Source of the DNA: Plasticicumulans acidivorans
GTDB taxonomy: Bacteria > Pseudomonadota > Gammaproteobacteria > Competibacterales > Competibacteraceae
Direction: 5' to 3'
Length of the DNA stretch: 64,000 nucleotides
Assembly (NCBI RefSeq): GCF_003182095.1
Contig: NZ_QGTJ01000002.1
Location: 1-64,000, forward strand
Below, piece after piece: positions 30,047 to 37,912 of this stretch. The notes beneath the pieces are model-generated. The model made no database searches, was not told the DNA's origin, and worked only from the letters and a program-made list of their open reading frames with translations. A program made the translations under genes and the position numbers. How positions within the stretch are numbered: the first letter of the stretch is position 1; each line of letters opens with the position of its first letter.

Positions 30047-30498
30047 TCGGTCTGCTGCAGCGGGTCAGCCGGGCCAGAGTCGAAGTCGCCGGCTGCGTCA
30101 GCGGCGAAATCGGCCGCGGCCTGCTGGTGCTGGTCGGGGTCGAACGCGGCGACGGCGAAACGCAGGCGCAGCGGCTGCTCGAACGCCTGCTGGGTTACCG
30201 CGTATTTGCCGATGAGGCCGGGCGGATGAACCGCAGTCTGAGCGACATCGGCGGCGGCCTGCTGCTGGTGCCTCAGTTCACGCTGCCAGCCGACACCCGC
30301 AAGGGCACGCGCCCGAGCTTTACACCGGCGGCCGAGCCCGCCGCGGGCAGGCGCCTGTTTGAATATCTGCTCACACTGGCGCACGAGCAGCATGCGACCG
30401 TCGCCTGCGGCGTGTTCGGTGCCGACATGCAGGTCGAGCTGGTCAACGACGGCCCGGTGACCTTCTGGCTGCAGGTCAGTCCGCCGGCTTCAGTGTGA
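30043..30498 (+). CDS. dtd: D-aminoacyl-tRNA deacylase
   Basis: Hydrolyses D-amino acids (and glycine mischarged on tRNA-Ala) from tRNA. It has 151 residues, the family length. [18 protein letters not shown] and [12 protein letters not shown] are the two signature segments that form the active site across the dimer; the usual serine of SQFTL is proline here (PQFTL). Coupled to pip. Its last 23 bases overlap the end of the convergent sanA-like gene. Confidence 0.93.
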   Translation: MIGLLQRVSRARVEVAGCVSGEIGRGLLVLVGVERGDGETQAQRLLERLLGYRVFADEAGRMNRSLSDIGGGLLLVPQFTLPADTRKGTRPSFTPAAEPAAGRRLFEYLLTLAHEQHATVACGVFGADMQVELVNDGPVTFWLQVSPPASV

Positions 30499-31138
30499 TA
30501 TCGACCGCAGGACCGATGAAGCGCGGGCGCGTCTGCAGCAGATAGACATCGAGCACCGCCCACAAACGCGCCACCGCTTCGCGCAGGCGCGTCTTCACAC
30601 CGTAGAGCGCCGGGACATCGGCGGCATCGAAGCCGATGGCGTCGAGGCCACTGCGTTCGGCGATGAACAGCGCGCGCTCATTGTGAAAGCGCTGCGAAAT
30701 CACCGTCAGCTGCGTCTGCCCGAACACCTCGGCCGCGCGCACGATCGAATCGAGCGTGCGCAGGCCGGCGTAGTCGAGCGTCATCGCCTGATCCGGCACG
30801 CCGGCCTGCAACAGCGCCTGGCGCATCGCTTCCGGCTCGTTGTAATCGACGCGGCGGTTGTCGCCGCTCAGCAGCAGATGGCGCACCTTGCCGGCGTGAT
30901 AGAGCCCGGCGGCGGCCTGGATGCGCGCCACGAAATACAGGTTGCGGCGGCCGTTGCCCAGGCGTTCGCTGGTACCGAGCACCAGGCCGAGCGCCCGCGG
31001 CGGGATCGCTTCGACACGGTCATACAACCGATCCTGAGTGCTCGTCGCCACCCAGCAATCACAGGCCACCGTCACGACCACCATCAGCAGCACGGCCACG
31101 CCCCCCCAAGCGATCCATCGGCGCGCCATCATCTTCAC
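30476..31138 (-). CDS. SanA/ElyC-like DUF218 membrane protein
   Basis: 220 residues with one N-terminal membrane helix (about 8-28) and a periplasmic DUF218 domain: [25 protein letters not shown] and [20 protein letters not shown] are typical of SanA, the vancomycin-exclusion protein linked to envelope barrier function. GTG 31138 is chosen because AGGAGG stands seven bases upstream; ATGs follow two and three codons later. It overlaps dtd tail to tail. Confidence 0.87.
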   Translation of the reverse strand: MKMMARRWIAWGGVAVLLMVVVTVACDCWVATSTQDRLYDRVEAIPPRALGLVLGTSERLGNGRRNLYFVARIQAAAGLYHAGKVRHLLLSGDNRRVDYNEPEAMRQALLQAGVPDQAMTLDYAGLRTLDSIVRAAEVFGQTQLTVISQRFHNERALFIAERSGLDAIGFDAADVPALYGVKTRLREAVARLWAVLDVYLLQTRPRFIGPAVDITLKPAD

Positions 31139-31163
31139 CCAGCGTCCTCCTCAAGGCTTCGCC

Positions 31164-31193
31164 AAAAAACAAGGCGGCCCGCAGGCCGCCTTG
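31164..31193 (-). terminator. Rho-independent terminator of the pnt operon
   Basis: Ten-base perfect arms CAAGGCGGCC / GGCCGCCTTG around a four-base loop, followed on the minus strand by six T. It lies 23 bases after the pntB stop. Confidence 0.92.
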
Positions 31194-31215
31194 TCCGTGA
31201 AACACGTTCGCAGCG

Positions 31216-32583
31216 TCAGAGCGCTTTGACGTGTGCGATCAGCTCGGCGACCACCTTCTGCGCATCGCCATACACCATGCGGGTGTTGTCGAGGTAGAAG
31301 AGATGGTTCTCGATGCCGGAGAAGCCGGCGCCCTGGCCACGCTTGATGACCAGCACGTTCCGCGACTGATCGACGTTGAGGATCGGCATGCCGTAGATCG
31401 GGCTGTCTGGATTGCTCTTGGCAACCGGGTTGACAACGTCATTGGCGCCGATGACCAGGCTCACATCGGTGCTGGCGAACTCATTGTTGATCTCGTCGAG
31501 GTCGAAGATCTTGTCGTATGGCACACCGGCCTCGGCCAGCAGCACGTTCATGTGCCCGGGCATGCGACCGGCGACCGGATGGATCGCGAACTTGACTTCG
31601 ACGCCGCGCTCTTCGAGCAGCTCGGCCAGCTCCCAGACCTTGTGCTGTGCCTGCGCCACCGCCAGACCGTAGCCGGGGACGATGATGACCTTGGCTGCGT
31701 AGCACATCTGCACCGCGGCATCCATCGGCTCGGAGGCCTTCATCGAGCCGGTGATCTCCTCCTCAGCCGCGGCACCGCCGCCACCGCCGAAGTTCGAGAA
31801 CAGCACGTTGCTGATCGGCCGGTTCATCGCCTTGGCCATCAGCTGCGTCAGCAGCGTACCGGCGGCACCGACCACGGTACCGGCGATGATCATCGCCGCG
31901 TTCTGCAGCACGAAGCCCTCGAAAGCGACCGCCAGGCCGGTGAAGGCGTTGAACAGCGAAATCACCACCGGCATGTCGGCGCCGCCGATCGGCAGCGCCA
32001 TCATCGCGCCGAAGGCCAGCGCCGCGAGGAAGAACACGATGATGGTAAAGGCACCGGCGTGACCCTTGCCGACGATGATCAGGCCGAACAGCAGCGCCAG
32101 CGCGAACACGGCGAGGTTGACCAGCTTCTGGTTGGGGAAGCGGATCGCCTTCTTCATGCGCCCGTCGAGCTTGGCCCAGGCGACCACCGAGCCGGAGAAC
32201 GACACCGCACCGATCAGCGCGCCGAGCACGCCGAGCAGGAGCACGGCGAAGCCGTGCTCACCTCCCTTGAGCAGTTCGACGGCGGCGATGCACGCGGCGG
32301 CACCGCCACCCATGCCGTTGTAGATCGCGATCATCTGCGGCATGTCGGTCATCGCGACCGTCTTGCCGGACTTCCAGGCGACATAGGAGCCGACGCCGAT
32401 GGCGATCAGGATCAGCAGATAGTTGCTCATCCCCGGGGTGAAGAAGGTGATCAGGGTCGCCACCAGCATGCCGGCACCGGCCCAGACGATGCCGCTGCGC
32501 GCGCTCTTCGGCGACGACATGCGCTTGAGGCCGAGGATGAACAGCACGGCCGCGGCGAAATAGCACAACTGAATGAACGCCAC
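31216..32583 (-). CDS. pntB: NAD(P) transhydrogenase subunit beta
   Basis: Membrane and NADP(H)-binding subunit of the proton-translocating transhydrogenase, which makes NADPH from NADH using the proton-motive force. It has 455 residues. The N-terminal half holds about eight helices; the C-terminal domain III begins near EEEITGSMKASEPMDAA, with the NADP loop VPGYGLAVAQAQHKV and GANDVVNPVAK. Third gene of the pnt operon; the gap after pntA2 is six bases. Confidence 0.96.
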   Translation of the reverse strand: MAFIQLCYFAAAVLFILGLKRMSSPKSARSGIVWAGAGMLVATLITFFTPGMSNYLLILIAIGVGSYVAWKSGKTVAMTDMPQMIAIYNGMGGGAAACIAAVELLKGGEHGFAVLLLGVLGALIGAVSFSGSVVAWAKLDGRMKKAIRFPNQKLVNLAVFALALLFGLIIVGKGHAGAFTIIVFFLAALAFGAMMALPIGGADMPVVISLFNAFTGLAVAFEGFVLQNAAMIIAGTVVGAAGTLLTQLMAKAMNRPISNVLFSNFGGGGGAAAEEEITGSMKASEPMDAAVQMCYAAKVIIVPGYGLAVAQAQHKVWELAELLEERGVEVKFAIHPVAGRMPGHMNVLLAEAGVPYDKIFDLDEINNEFASTDVSLVIGANDVVNPVAKSNPDSPIYGMPILNVDQSRNVLVIKRGQGAGFSGIENHLFYLDNTRMVYGDAQKVVAELIAHVKAL

Positions 32584-32589
32584 GACGGC

Positions 32590-32874
32590 TTACTCCTTGC
32601 TGCTCTTGAACATTTCGAGCATGCGCTCGGTGACGACGTAGCCGCCGACGGCATTACCGGCCGCCAGCGCCACGCCGACGAAGCCGATGATCTGCTCCAG
32701 CGCGGTCTGCGCCTGGCCGAGCGCGACCATCGCGCCGACGACGACGATGCCGTGCACGAAGTTCGATCCGGACATCAGCGGGGTGTGCAGGATGACCGGC
32801 ACGCGGGAGATGACCTCATAGCCGACGAAGCCCGCCAGCATGAAGATGTACAGAGCGGTGAAACCTTCGATCAT
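32590..32874 (-). CDS. pntAB: NAD(P) transhydrogenase alpha subunit, membrane part
   Basis: 94 residues with three membrane helices: FTALYIFMLAGFVGYEVI, VHGIVVVGAMVALG and IIGFVGVALAAGNAVGGYVV. SRVPVILHTPLMSGSNFVHG is the conserved signature. It is the membrane piece that is fused to the NAD domain in E. coli PntA but separate here, giving a three-subunit enzyme. Confidence 0.95.
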   Translation of the reverse strand: MIEGFTALYIFMLAGFVGYEVISRVPVILHTPLMSGSNFVHGIVVVGAMVALGQAQTALEQIIGFVGVALAAGNAVGGYVVTERMLEMFKSSKE

Positions 32875-32877
32875 GAT

Positions 32878-34008
32878 TCAGCCCCCCACGGCCTTGCGGG
32901 TCGGTTCGTGACGGATCGCGCCGTCGTGCGTCAGGCAGCTCTTGATGACCACCTCGTCGTTCCAGTCCAGTGTCAACTGGCCGTCCTTGACGAACGGCGA
33001 GAGGAAGTTGAACACGTTCTTCGAGTAGGTCTCGCTGGCATGCACCGGAATCATGCTCGGCACATTGAGCGGGCCGTGGATGATGACGTCGTTGTACTCG
33101 ATGGTCTTGCCGGGCTCGGTCAGCTCGCAGTTGCCACCCGACTCGGCAGCGAGATCGACGATGACTGAACCGGCCTTCATGCCCTCGACCATCGCTTTGG
33201 TGACGATCTTCGGCGCAGCACGACCGGGAATCGCCGCCGTGGTGATCACCGCACTCGCTGCGGCGATGTGGCGCGCCAGCACTTCCGCCTGCTTGGCGAT
33301 TTCTTCCTTGGTCAGCTCGCGGGCGTAGCCGCCCTGGCCGGACGCATCGACACCGGTGTCGATGAGCTTGGCGCCGAGTGACTCAACCTGCTCCTTCGCT
33401 GCGGCGCGGATGTCATAGGCTTCGACCATTGCGCCGAGGCGCTTGCAGGTCGCGATCGCCTGCAGACCGGCGACACCGGCGCCGACGACGACGACTTTGG
33501 CCGGACGGATGGTCCCGGCAGCGGTGGTCAGCATCGGGAAGAAGAAACTCGCCAGCTCGGCGGCCATCAGCGCGACCTTGTAGCCGGCGATCGAGGCCTG
33601 CGAAGACAGAGCGTCCATCGACTGCGCGCGGGAAATGCGCGGCAGCAGCTCGAAGGCAAAGCTCGTGATCTTCTTGTCGCGCAGGCGCTTGACCAGCTCG
33701 GGATTGCGGTGTGGCGCGAGAAAACCGAGCAGCACGGCACCTTCATGCAGACGCTCGACCTCTTCCAGGGTCGGCGGCTGCACCTTGACGACGACATCCG
33801 CCGCGCTCATGGCCTGAGCGGCATCGTCGAACAGGCTGGCCGAGGCCTCTTCGTACTGCACATCGCTGAAGTGCGAACTCTTCCCCGCACTGCGCTCGAC
33901 CTGCACTTCGGCGCCGAGCTTGGCGAAGCGCCCGGCGACGCTCGGATCGAGCGCGACACGGCGCTCGCCCGGAAAGGTCTCTTTCGGGACCACCAAACGT
34001 AAAGTCAT
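32878..34008 (-). CDS. pntAA: NAD(P) transhydrogenase alpha subunit, NAD-binding part
   Basis: A 376-residue soluble domain I, related to alanine dehydrogenase. VPKETFPGERRVALDP, the NAD loop VVGAGVAGLQAIATCKRLGA and the RQD-type region around the mobile loop are seen. It ends after THDGAIRHEP without membrane helices, confirming the split form. The start has GGAG about seven bases upstream. A hairpin and a short inverted repeat lie in the leader. Confidence 0.95.
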   Translation of the reverse strand: MTLRLVVPKETFPGERRVALDPSVAGRFAKLGAEVQVERSAGKSSHFSDVQYEEASASLFDDAAQAMSAADVVVKVQPPTLEEVERLHEGAVLLGFLAPHRNPELVKRLRDKKITSFAFELLPRISRAQSMDALSSQASIAGYKVALMAAELASFFFPMLTTAAGTIRPAKVVVVGAGVAGLQAIATCKRLGAMVEAYDIRAAAKEQVESLGAKLIDTGVDASGQGGYARELTKEEIAKQAEVLARHIAAASAVITTAAIPGRAAPKIVTKAMVEGMKAGSVIVDLAAESGGNCELTEPGKTIEYNDVIIHGPLNVPSMIPVHASETYSKNVFNFLSPFVKDGQLTLDWNDEVVIKSCLTHDGAIRHEPTRKAVGG

Positions 34009-34024
34009 GCGATTTCTCCAAACA

Positions 34025-34055
34025 GAAACCGCCCCCCTGGCGGGCAGGCGGTTTC
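34025..34055 (-). promoter_or_regulatory. Leader hairpin of the pnt operon
   Basis: Nine-base perfect arms GAAACCGCC / GGCGGTTTC only 17 bases before the pntAA start. On the minus strand it continues TGTTTGGAG, so it looks like a weak attenuator or an RNA-stability hairpin just ahead of the ribosome binding site. Confidence 0.5.
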
Positions 34056-34111
34056 CTGCTGCGTCGTAACAACATTCCCCGGACCCGGCTCACACCGGCG
34101 AGGATTGCGGC

Positions 34112-34127
34112 TAGAGCATTAGCTCTA
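34112..34127. promoter_or_regulatory. Inverted repeat in the pnt upstream region
   Basis: TAGAGC and GCTCTA with a four-base spacer, about 105-120 bases upstream of pntAA within a 320-base gene-free stretch. The rest of the stretch (34009-34328) contains another hairpin, ACACCGC / GCGGTGT at 34201-34218, and nothing protein-like. The protein recognising the repeat is unknown. Confidence 0.4.
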
Positions 34128-34328
34128 AATTGACCGCTGATCGTCCGGGTATCGTATCCGAAGCGCTTCCGCTCATGAAAGCGGCTTGTCCCTACTATCC
34201 ACACCGCCCGTGCGGTGTTATCTAAGCGACTGAGCAGGAAAAACTTGGGCATCAACCCTGCGCCATAAGTCATTGAAGCTTCATTCTCCGTGAGGATGAT
34301 CGGAGAACGGCCTGACGAGGGGGGAATG

Positions 34329-34937
34329 ATGTACGGTCTGGATCAGCCAGTCTTGCGCACGGACGTCTCCGGAATGCCGCTTGAGTGGATCGACTACCAG
34401 GAAGCGGTACGCCTGTACTGCTCCGGTCACGTCGCCTACTCCGCCGGCTCGCTGCTGTATCGTCTGCATGGCGGGTTCAACGCCGTCACCGGCCGGCGCA
34501 GCAGCATCCCCGTCCATGCCGTACTGGCTACGCATGCCGGCCGTTTCGCCATCCTGCGCGCCCGTCCCGACTATCGGCCACCGCTTTCGAACGCTGCGCT
34601 GTTTCGCCGCGACTTCCACGTCTGCCTGTATTGCGGCGACACTTTTCCGACCCGCGAGCTGTCGCGCGACCATGTCACACCGCTGGTGCAGGGCGGTCAG
34701 GATCGCTGGACCAACGTCGTCACCGCCTGCAAGCGCTGCAATCACGCCAAAGGTGGCAGAACGCCCGAGCAGGCCCACATGCCGTTGCTGGCGGTGCCGT
34801 TCACGCCAACGCACGCGGAGTACGTGTATCTGCAGGGCCGGCGTATCCTTGCCGATCAGATGGAGTTTCTACGTGCGCACTTTCCGCGCAGCAGTCCGCT
34901 GCATGAGCGCCTGCGTCAAACCCGGCCCATGCAGTGA
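34329..34937 (+). CDS. HNH endonuclease family protein
   Basis: 202 residues. The HNH core is CLYCGDTFPTRELSRDHVTP followed by WTNVVTACKRCNHAKGGRTP: two CxxC pairs bind structural zinc and DH/N/H supply the metal site. The start at 34329 has GAGGGG at proper distance; the ATG three bases earlier almost touches it. It is a widespread single-copy gammaproteobacterial gene, so a housekeeping repair or processing role is likelier than restriction. Followed by osmC-like gene after 36 bases. Confidence 0.87.
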   Translation: MYGLDQPVLRTDVSGMPLEWIDYQEAVRLYCSGHVAYSAGSLLYRLHGGFNAVTGRRSSIPVHAVLATHAGRFAILRARPDYRPPLSNAALFRRDFHVCLYCGDTFPTRELSRDHVTPLVQGGQDRWTNVVTACKRCNHAKGGRTPEQAHMPLLAVPFTPTHAEYVYLQGRRILADQMEFLRAHFPRSSPLHERLRQTRPMQ

Positions 34938-34973
34938 GGCACACCACACAGCAACCCGGAGAGCATCTGTCTT

Positions 34974-35426
34974 ATGTCTTCAGAGCATCGCGCCGTCGTC
35001 CGCTGGCAACGTCACACGCCGGATTTCGACCTGAAAACCTTTGATCGCAACCACACGATCGAATACGAGGGAGGCGAATCGGTCAGAGCATCCAGTGCCC
35101 CCGACTACAACGGCGATCCAAGTGCGGTCGATCCCGAGCAGGGGCTGGTCGGTGCGCTGGCCAGTTGCCACATGCTGACGTTTCTCGCTGTGGCGGCATT
35201 GCGCCAGTTCGTCGTCAACGCCTATGAAGACGACGCCAGCGCCGAGCTCGGCAAGAATGAAGCGGGCCGCATGATGGTGAAACGCATGGTATTACGGCCG
35301 AAAGTGACATTCGCTGCGGGCGCCGCCCCCAGCGAAGCGCAGCTGGCTGCCCTTCACGAAAAAGCGCATGCCAACTGCTTCATCGCCAATTCACTGAGCA
35401 GTGAAGTCGCCATCGAGCCGCGCTGA
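34974..35426 (+). CDS. OsmC family peroxidase-like protein
   Basis: 150 residues with the two redox cysteines of the OsmC/Ohr superfamily, Cys65 in GALASCHMLTFL and Cys135 in HANCFIANS. Members reduce organic hydroperoxides with dihydrolipoyl or related thiols. The start MSSEHRAVVRWQRH fits the family. It is on the same strand as the HNH gene and may share its transcript. Confidence 0.9.
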   Translation: MSSEHRAVVRWQRHTPDFDLKTFDRNHTIEYEGGESVRASSAPDYNGDPSAVDPEQGLVGALASCHMLTFLAVAALRQFVVNAYEDDASAELGKNEAGRMMVKRMVLRPKVTFAAGAAPSEAQLAALHEKAHANCFIANSLSSEVAIEPR

Positions 35427-35443
35427 CGACCCGGGCCCGCCGC

Positions 35444-35737
35444 TCAGCGCCCGCTGCGCGGCGGAAATGCCAGAACGCGGTGAGAAATCTCGCTGCCGGC
35501 GGCCAGATGAGGCATCGGCGCATGGAAGCGGATCAGACCGCAGGACGGGCATCTCTGGTAGGAATACAGGGGATGCACGACCGTTTCGAGTTGAGCACCA
35601 CAAATACATGCAGATGTAGCGGCATCCGCGCCCTGCCCGCCGGTCAGGAACTGCATCATCGTCAACGTTTGATCCAGCATCGTGTGCTGCGCCTGCCACC
35701 AAACCTTGGCACCCAGATCAAACCAGACAGGGATCAT
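35444..35737 (-). CDS. Small hypothetical zinc-binding protein
   Basis: 97 residues. CICG (about 44-47) and CPSCG (about 63-67) form a likely zinc ribbon after an N-terminal helix containing MLDQTLTMMQFLTGG. A strong GGAGAATAAAATG start marks ATG 35737, although the frame extends 33 codons more. Not recognised. The region from 35738 to 36035 upstream contains no gene I can support and is somewhat A/T-rich, probably holding divergent promoters. Confidence 0.7.
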   Translation of the reverse strand: MIPVWFDLGAKVWWQAQHTMLDQTLTMMQFLTGGQGADAATSACICGAQLETVVHPLYSYQRCPSCGLIRFHAPMPHLAAGSEISHRVLAFPPRSGR

Positions 35738-36035
35738 TTTATTCTCCTCACCCCTCGACAAGAGGACTCTTTGGTGCGCCTGCAGTGATCTTGGCAAATC
35801 GCACTGCACACCAATCCTTTGCATACGGCACGCCAATCACACTCCTGCGCCTTCAGGTCCGGCGAGCAATGGCCGACGCGGCGCGGAAGCGTTGCGTTTG
35901 TTGCACTGCATTGTCAATTGCTTATGACATTTTCGCGTCAGATTTAAAGCGGAACGAAAGCAGCTGCGTGCCGTATTCGTGACAACCGTGGTCCATACTC
36001 AGGACACGCGTTGCGTATCGTGAGGAGATTCCGAC

Positions 36036-36371
36036 GTGGACATACATGAACTGATCCAGCAATGGGAACGACGCGGCGTCCCCCAGCTCAGCGCAAAAAG
36101 TTTTTCCATCCAGCTCCCCCTGCGTGAAGCGGCACGCCTTGCAGCTCTTGAGGAAATGTTCCCGTTCAAACGACGCGAGGAACTGATCGCAGAGCTTCTC
36201 GCCACGGCACTCGACCAGATCGAAGCCGCCCTCCCTTATGTACAAGGTGAGCGTGTCATCGCCGAAGACGAAGATGGCAACCCGATTTTCGAGGATGTCG
36301 GTCTGACACCGCAGTTTTTACACCTCACCCGCAAGCATGAAGAGCAATTGCGTGCCACTCCCGAGGCATGA
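36036..36371 (+). CDS. Conserved small protein, sometimes labelled pilin assembly protein
   Basis: 111 residues starting at GTG with GAGGAG eight bases before it. It resembles a conserved gammaproteobacterial family: MDIHELIQQWERRG, FSIQLPLREAARLAALEEMFP, LPYVQGERVIAEDEDGNPIFEDVGLTP, then LTRKHEEQLR. The family is often labelled pilin assembly or type 1 pili tip component, a name with little support; no pilus genes are near. Residues 20-65 look like a ribbon-helix-helix-style helical region. Function unknown. Confidence 0.75.
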   Translation: MDIHELIQQWERRGVPQLSAKSFSIQLPLREAARLAALEEMFPFKRREELIAELLATALDQIEAALPYVQGERVIAEDEDGNPIFEDVGLTPQFLHLTRKHEEQLRATPEA

Positions 36372-36395
36372 AGCCGCCGGGAGAATTTCTGTCCA

Positions 36396-36427
36396 CCCGG
36401 CCGGCCGGCGGGGGTTCTTTTTTTCTT
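36396..36427 (+). terminator. Rho-independent terminator
   Basis: A GC-only self-complementary stretch (CCGGCC / GGCCGG) followed by GGGGTTCTTTTTTTC, 25 bases beyond the preceding stop. Confidence 0.65.
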
Positions 36428-36446
36428 TGCGGAGGGCGGCAGTCAC

Positions 36447-36474
36447 TTGGCAAACGCATGCGAACCGATAAACT
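36447..36474 (+). promoter_or_regulatory. Sigma-70 promoter of lpp
   Basis: TTGGCA (36447-36452), a 16-base spacer and TAAACT (36469-36474), giving a leader of about 65 bases. The layout (spacer length and -10) is the same as at ahcY. Confidence 0.7.
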
Positions 36475-36548
36475 AACCACGCTCTGTTGCATGGTTCCAA
36501 CAACTGTGCATTTTCTGTCACACCTCGATAAATAGGGAGTCAATCTCG

Positions 36549-36764
36549 ATGAAGACCGTAATCAAGCTGTCGGCCCTGGCCGCCGTTGCTGCTCTGTCCG
36601 TCGGCTGCGCCAGCACCGGTGACGTTGAGGCCGTCCGCGCCGAAGCCCAGAAGGCCCAGGCGACTGCCAACCAGGCCCTGAGCACCGCCAACGAAGCCAA
36701 GGCCATCGCCACCGATACCAGCGAGAAGCTGAACCGCATGTTCAAGAAGAGCATGTACAAGTAA
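36549..36764 (+). CDS. lpp: Major outer-membrane lipoprotein, Lpp/OprI type
   Basis: 71 residues. The signal ends in LSVGC with the lipidated cysteine at 20; the mature part is an alanine-zipper helix (VEAVRAEAQKAQATANQALSTANEAKA in heptads) and ends in YK. The C-terminal lysine is the residue that Braun lipoprotein links to diaminopimelate in peptidoglycan. The strong promoter and double terminator suggest abundant expression. An L,D-transpeptidase is the next gene, on the opposite strand. Confidence 0.92.
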   Translation: MKTVIKLSALAAVAALSVGCASTGDVEAVRAEAQKAQATANQALSTANEAKAIATDTSEKLNRMFKKSMYK

Positions 36765-36804
36765 GCAGTACGCGCTGGACCCGCAAGGGTCCGCAGCAAG
36801 CCCG

Positions 36805-36835
36805 AGGACCCGGCGTAAATCGGGTCCTTAGCGTT
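36805..36835 (+). terminator. First terminator after lpp
   Basis: AGGACCCG / CGGGTCCT with an eight-base loop, followed by TAGCGTTTT. Confidence 0.75.
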
Positions 36836-36858
36836 TTGCAAGCCCGTATCGCATATTG

Positions 36859-36894
36859 AAAAGGCCCGCCTGGATCTCTCCAGGCGGGCCTTTT
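36859..36894. terminator. Bidirectional terminator between lpp and L,D-transpeptidase
   Basis: Sixteen-base perfect arms beginning AAAAGGCCCGCC and ending GGCGGGCCTTTT around a TCTC loop. It works for both convergent genes. Confidence 0.95.
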
Positions 36895-36917
36895 GTTTTA
36901 TCGGCGGCGGATACGTC

Positions 36918-37832
36918 TCAGGGCGTGATGGCCACCGGCATGCCACTCGCCTGACGCACCACGGTCTCGACGATATCCGGTGCGCTGAGCTGCACGTTGG
37001 GCAGGCGGGAGTGAATCATCGTCACCGTGTCCGAGATCTGTTTGTCAGTGGGTATCTCGTCCTCTTCCAGCGGCGAGTGGTATTCGAGATACAAACGACC
37101 ATCCTTCCAGCCCAGCTTGGCGAGCTGATTGACCAGCGTCACCTTGGTACTGACCGGTACCTCGGGGAACAGGCGCTCGATGTCCTCCGGATACATGCGG
37201 ATGCAGCCATGCGTCACGCGCATGCCGATGCCATTGGGATTGTTGGTGCCGTGGATCAGATACCCCGGGATGCCAAGGCGCATCGCACGCGTACCGAGCG
37301 GATTGTCCGGCCCGCCGGGCACGACATCGGGCAGCGGGTCCCCCTTGGCCAGATGCTCGGCCTTGATCGATGCCGGAGGCGTCCAGGTCGGATTGACCTG
37401 CTTGGCGACGATGCGCGTGGTCCCCAGCGGTGAATGCCAGTCCATGCGGCCGATGCTGATGGCGAAGGTCTTCACCACGCCTTCGCCACCTGGGTAGTAG
37501 TACAGGCGCATTTCCGGCACGTTGACGACGATGCCCTCGTGCGGCGCATCCGGCAGGATGTGTTCCAGCGGCAGGATGACCGGTGTGCCTTCACCCGGGA
37601 GCCAGCGATCAACGCCGGGGTTGGCGGCGACGATTTCGTCATACCCCAGGCCGTTGCGGCGGGCGATATCGAGAAAGGTATCTTCCTGCCGGGCGTATTC
37701 GATGCGGATCTCGCCGACCAGATCGGTCCCGCTCGGCGGCAAGGGATAAGTATCGACGGCGGCGGCATGACCGCTGGCTGCGAGGAGGAGCGCGCCGAAC
37801 CAGCAACGACGGGAAACAGTGGAGAAGACCAT
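36918..37832 (-). CDS. L,D-transpeptidase, YkuD family with LysM-like region
   Basis: 304 residues with an N-terminal signal (GALLLAASGHAAA). Residues about 45-90 (RQEDTFLDIARRNGLGYDEIVAANPG) look like a LysM peptidoglycan-binding unit. The catalytic YkuD domain ends with HGTNNPNGIGM and the catalytic cysteine in THGCIRMYPED. E. coli relatives ErfK, YbiS, YcfS and YnhG attach Lpp to peptidoglycan; the Lpp gene is convergent and adjacent, so this is the likely job. ATG 37832 is preferred because the signal begins there, though 37868 is in frame. Confidence 0.92.
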   Translation of the reverse strand: MVFSTVSRRCWFGALLLAASGHAAAVDTYPLPPSGTDLVGEIRIEYARQEDTFLDIARRNGLGYDEIVAANPGVDRWLPGEGTPVILPLEHILPDAPHEGIVVNVPEMRLYYYPGGEGVVKTFAISIGRMDWHSPLGTTRIVAKQVNPTWTPPASIKAEHLAKGDPLPDVVPGGPDNPLGTRAMRLGIPGYLIHGTNNPNGIGMRVTHGCIRMYPEDIERLFPEVPVSTKVTLVNQLAKLGWKDGRLYLEYHSPLEEDEIPTDKQISDTVTMIHSRLPNVQLSAPDIVETVVRQASGMPVAITP

Positions 37833-37912
37833 CTGCAACGAGGACTCCGGGCAGGAAAAGGGCGGCATTATAGGTACTTCGAGAGCCTGTGACAGAGCAC
37901 CGGGCGCTGTGT

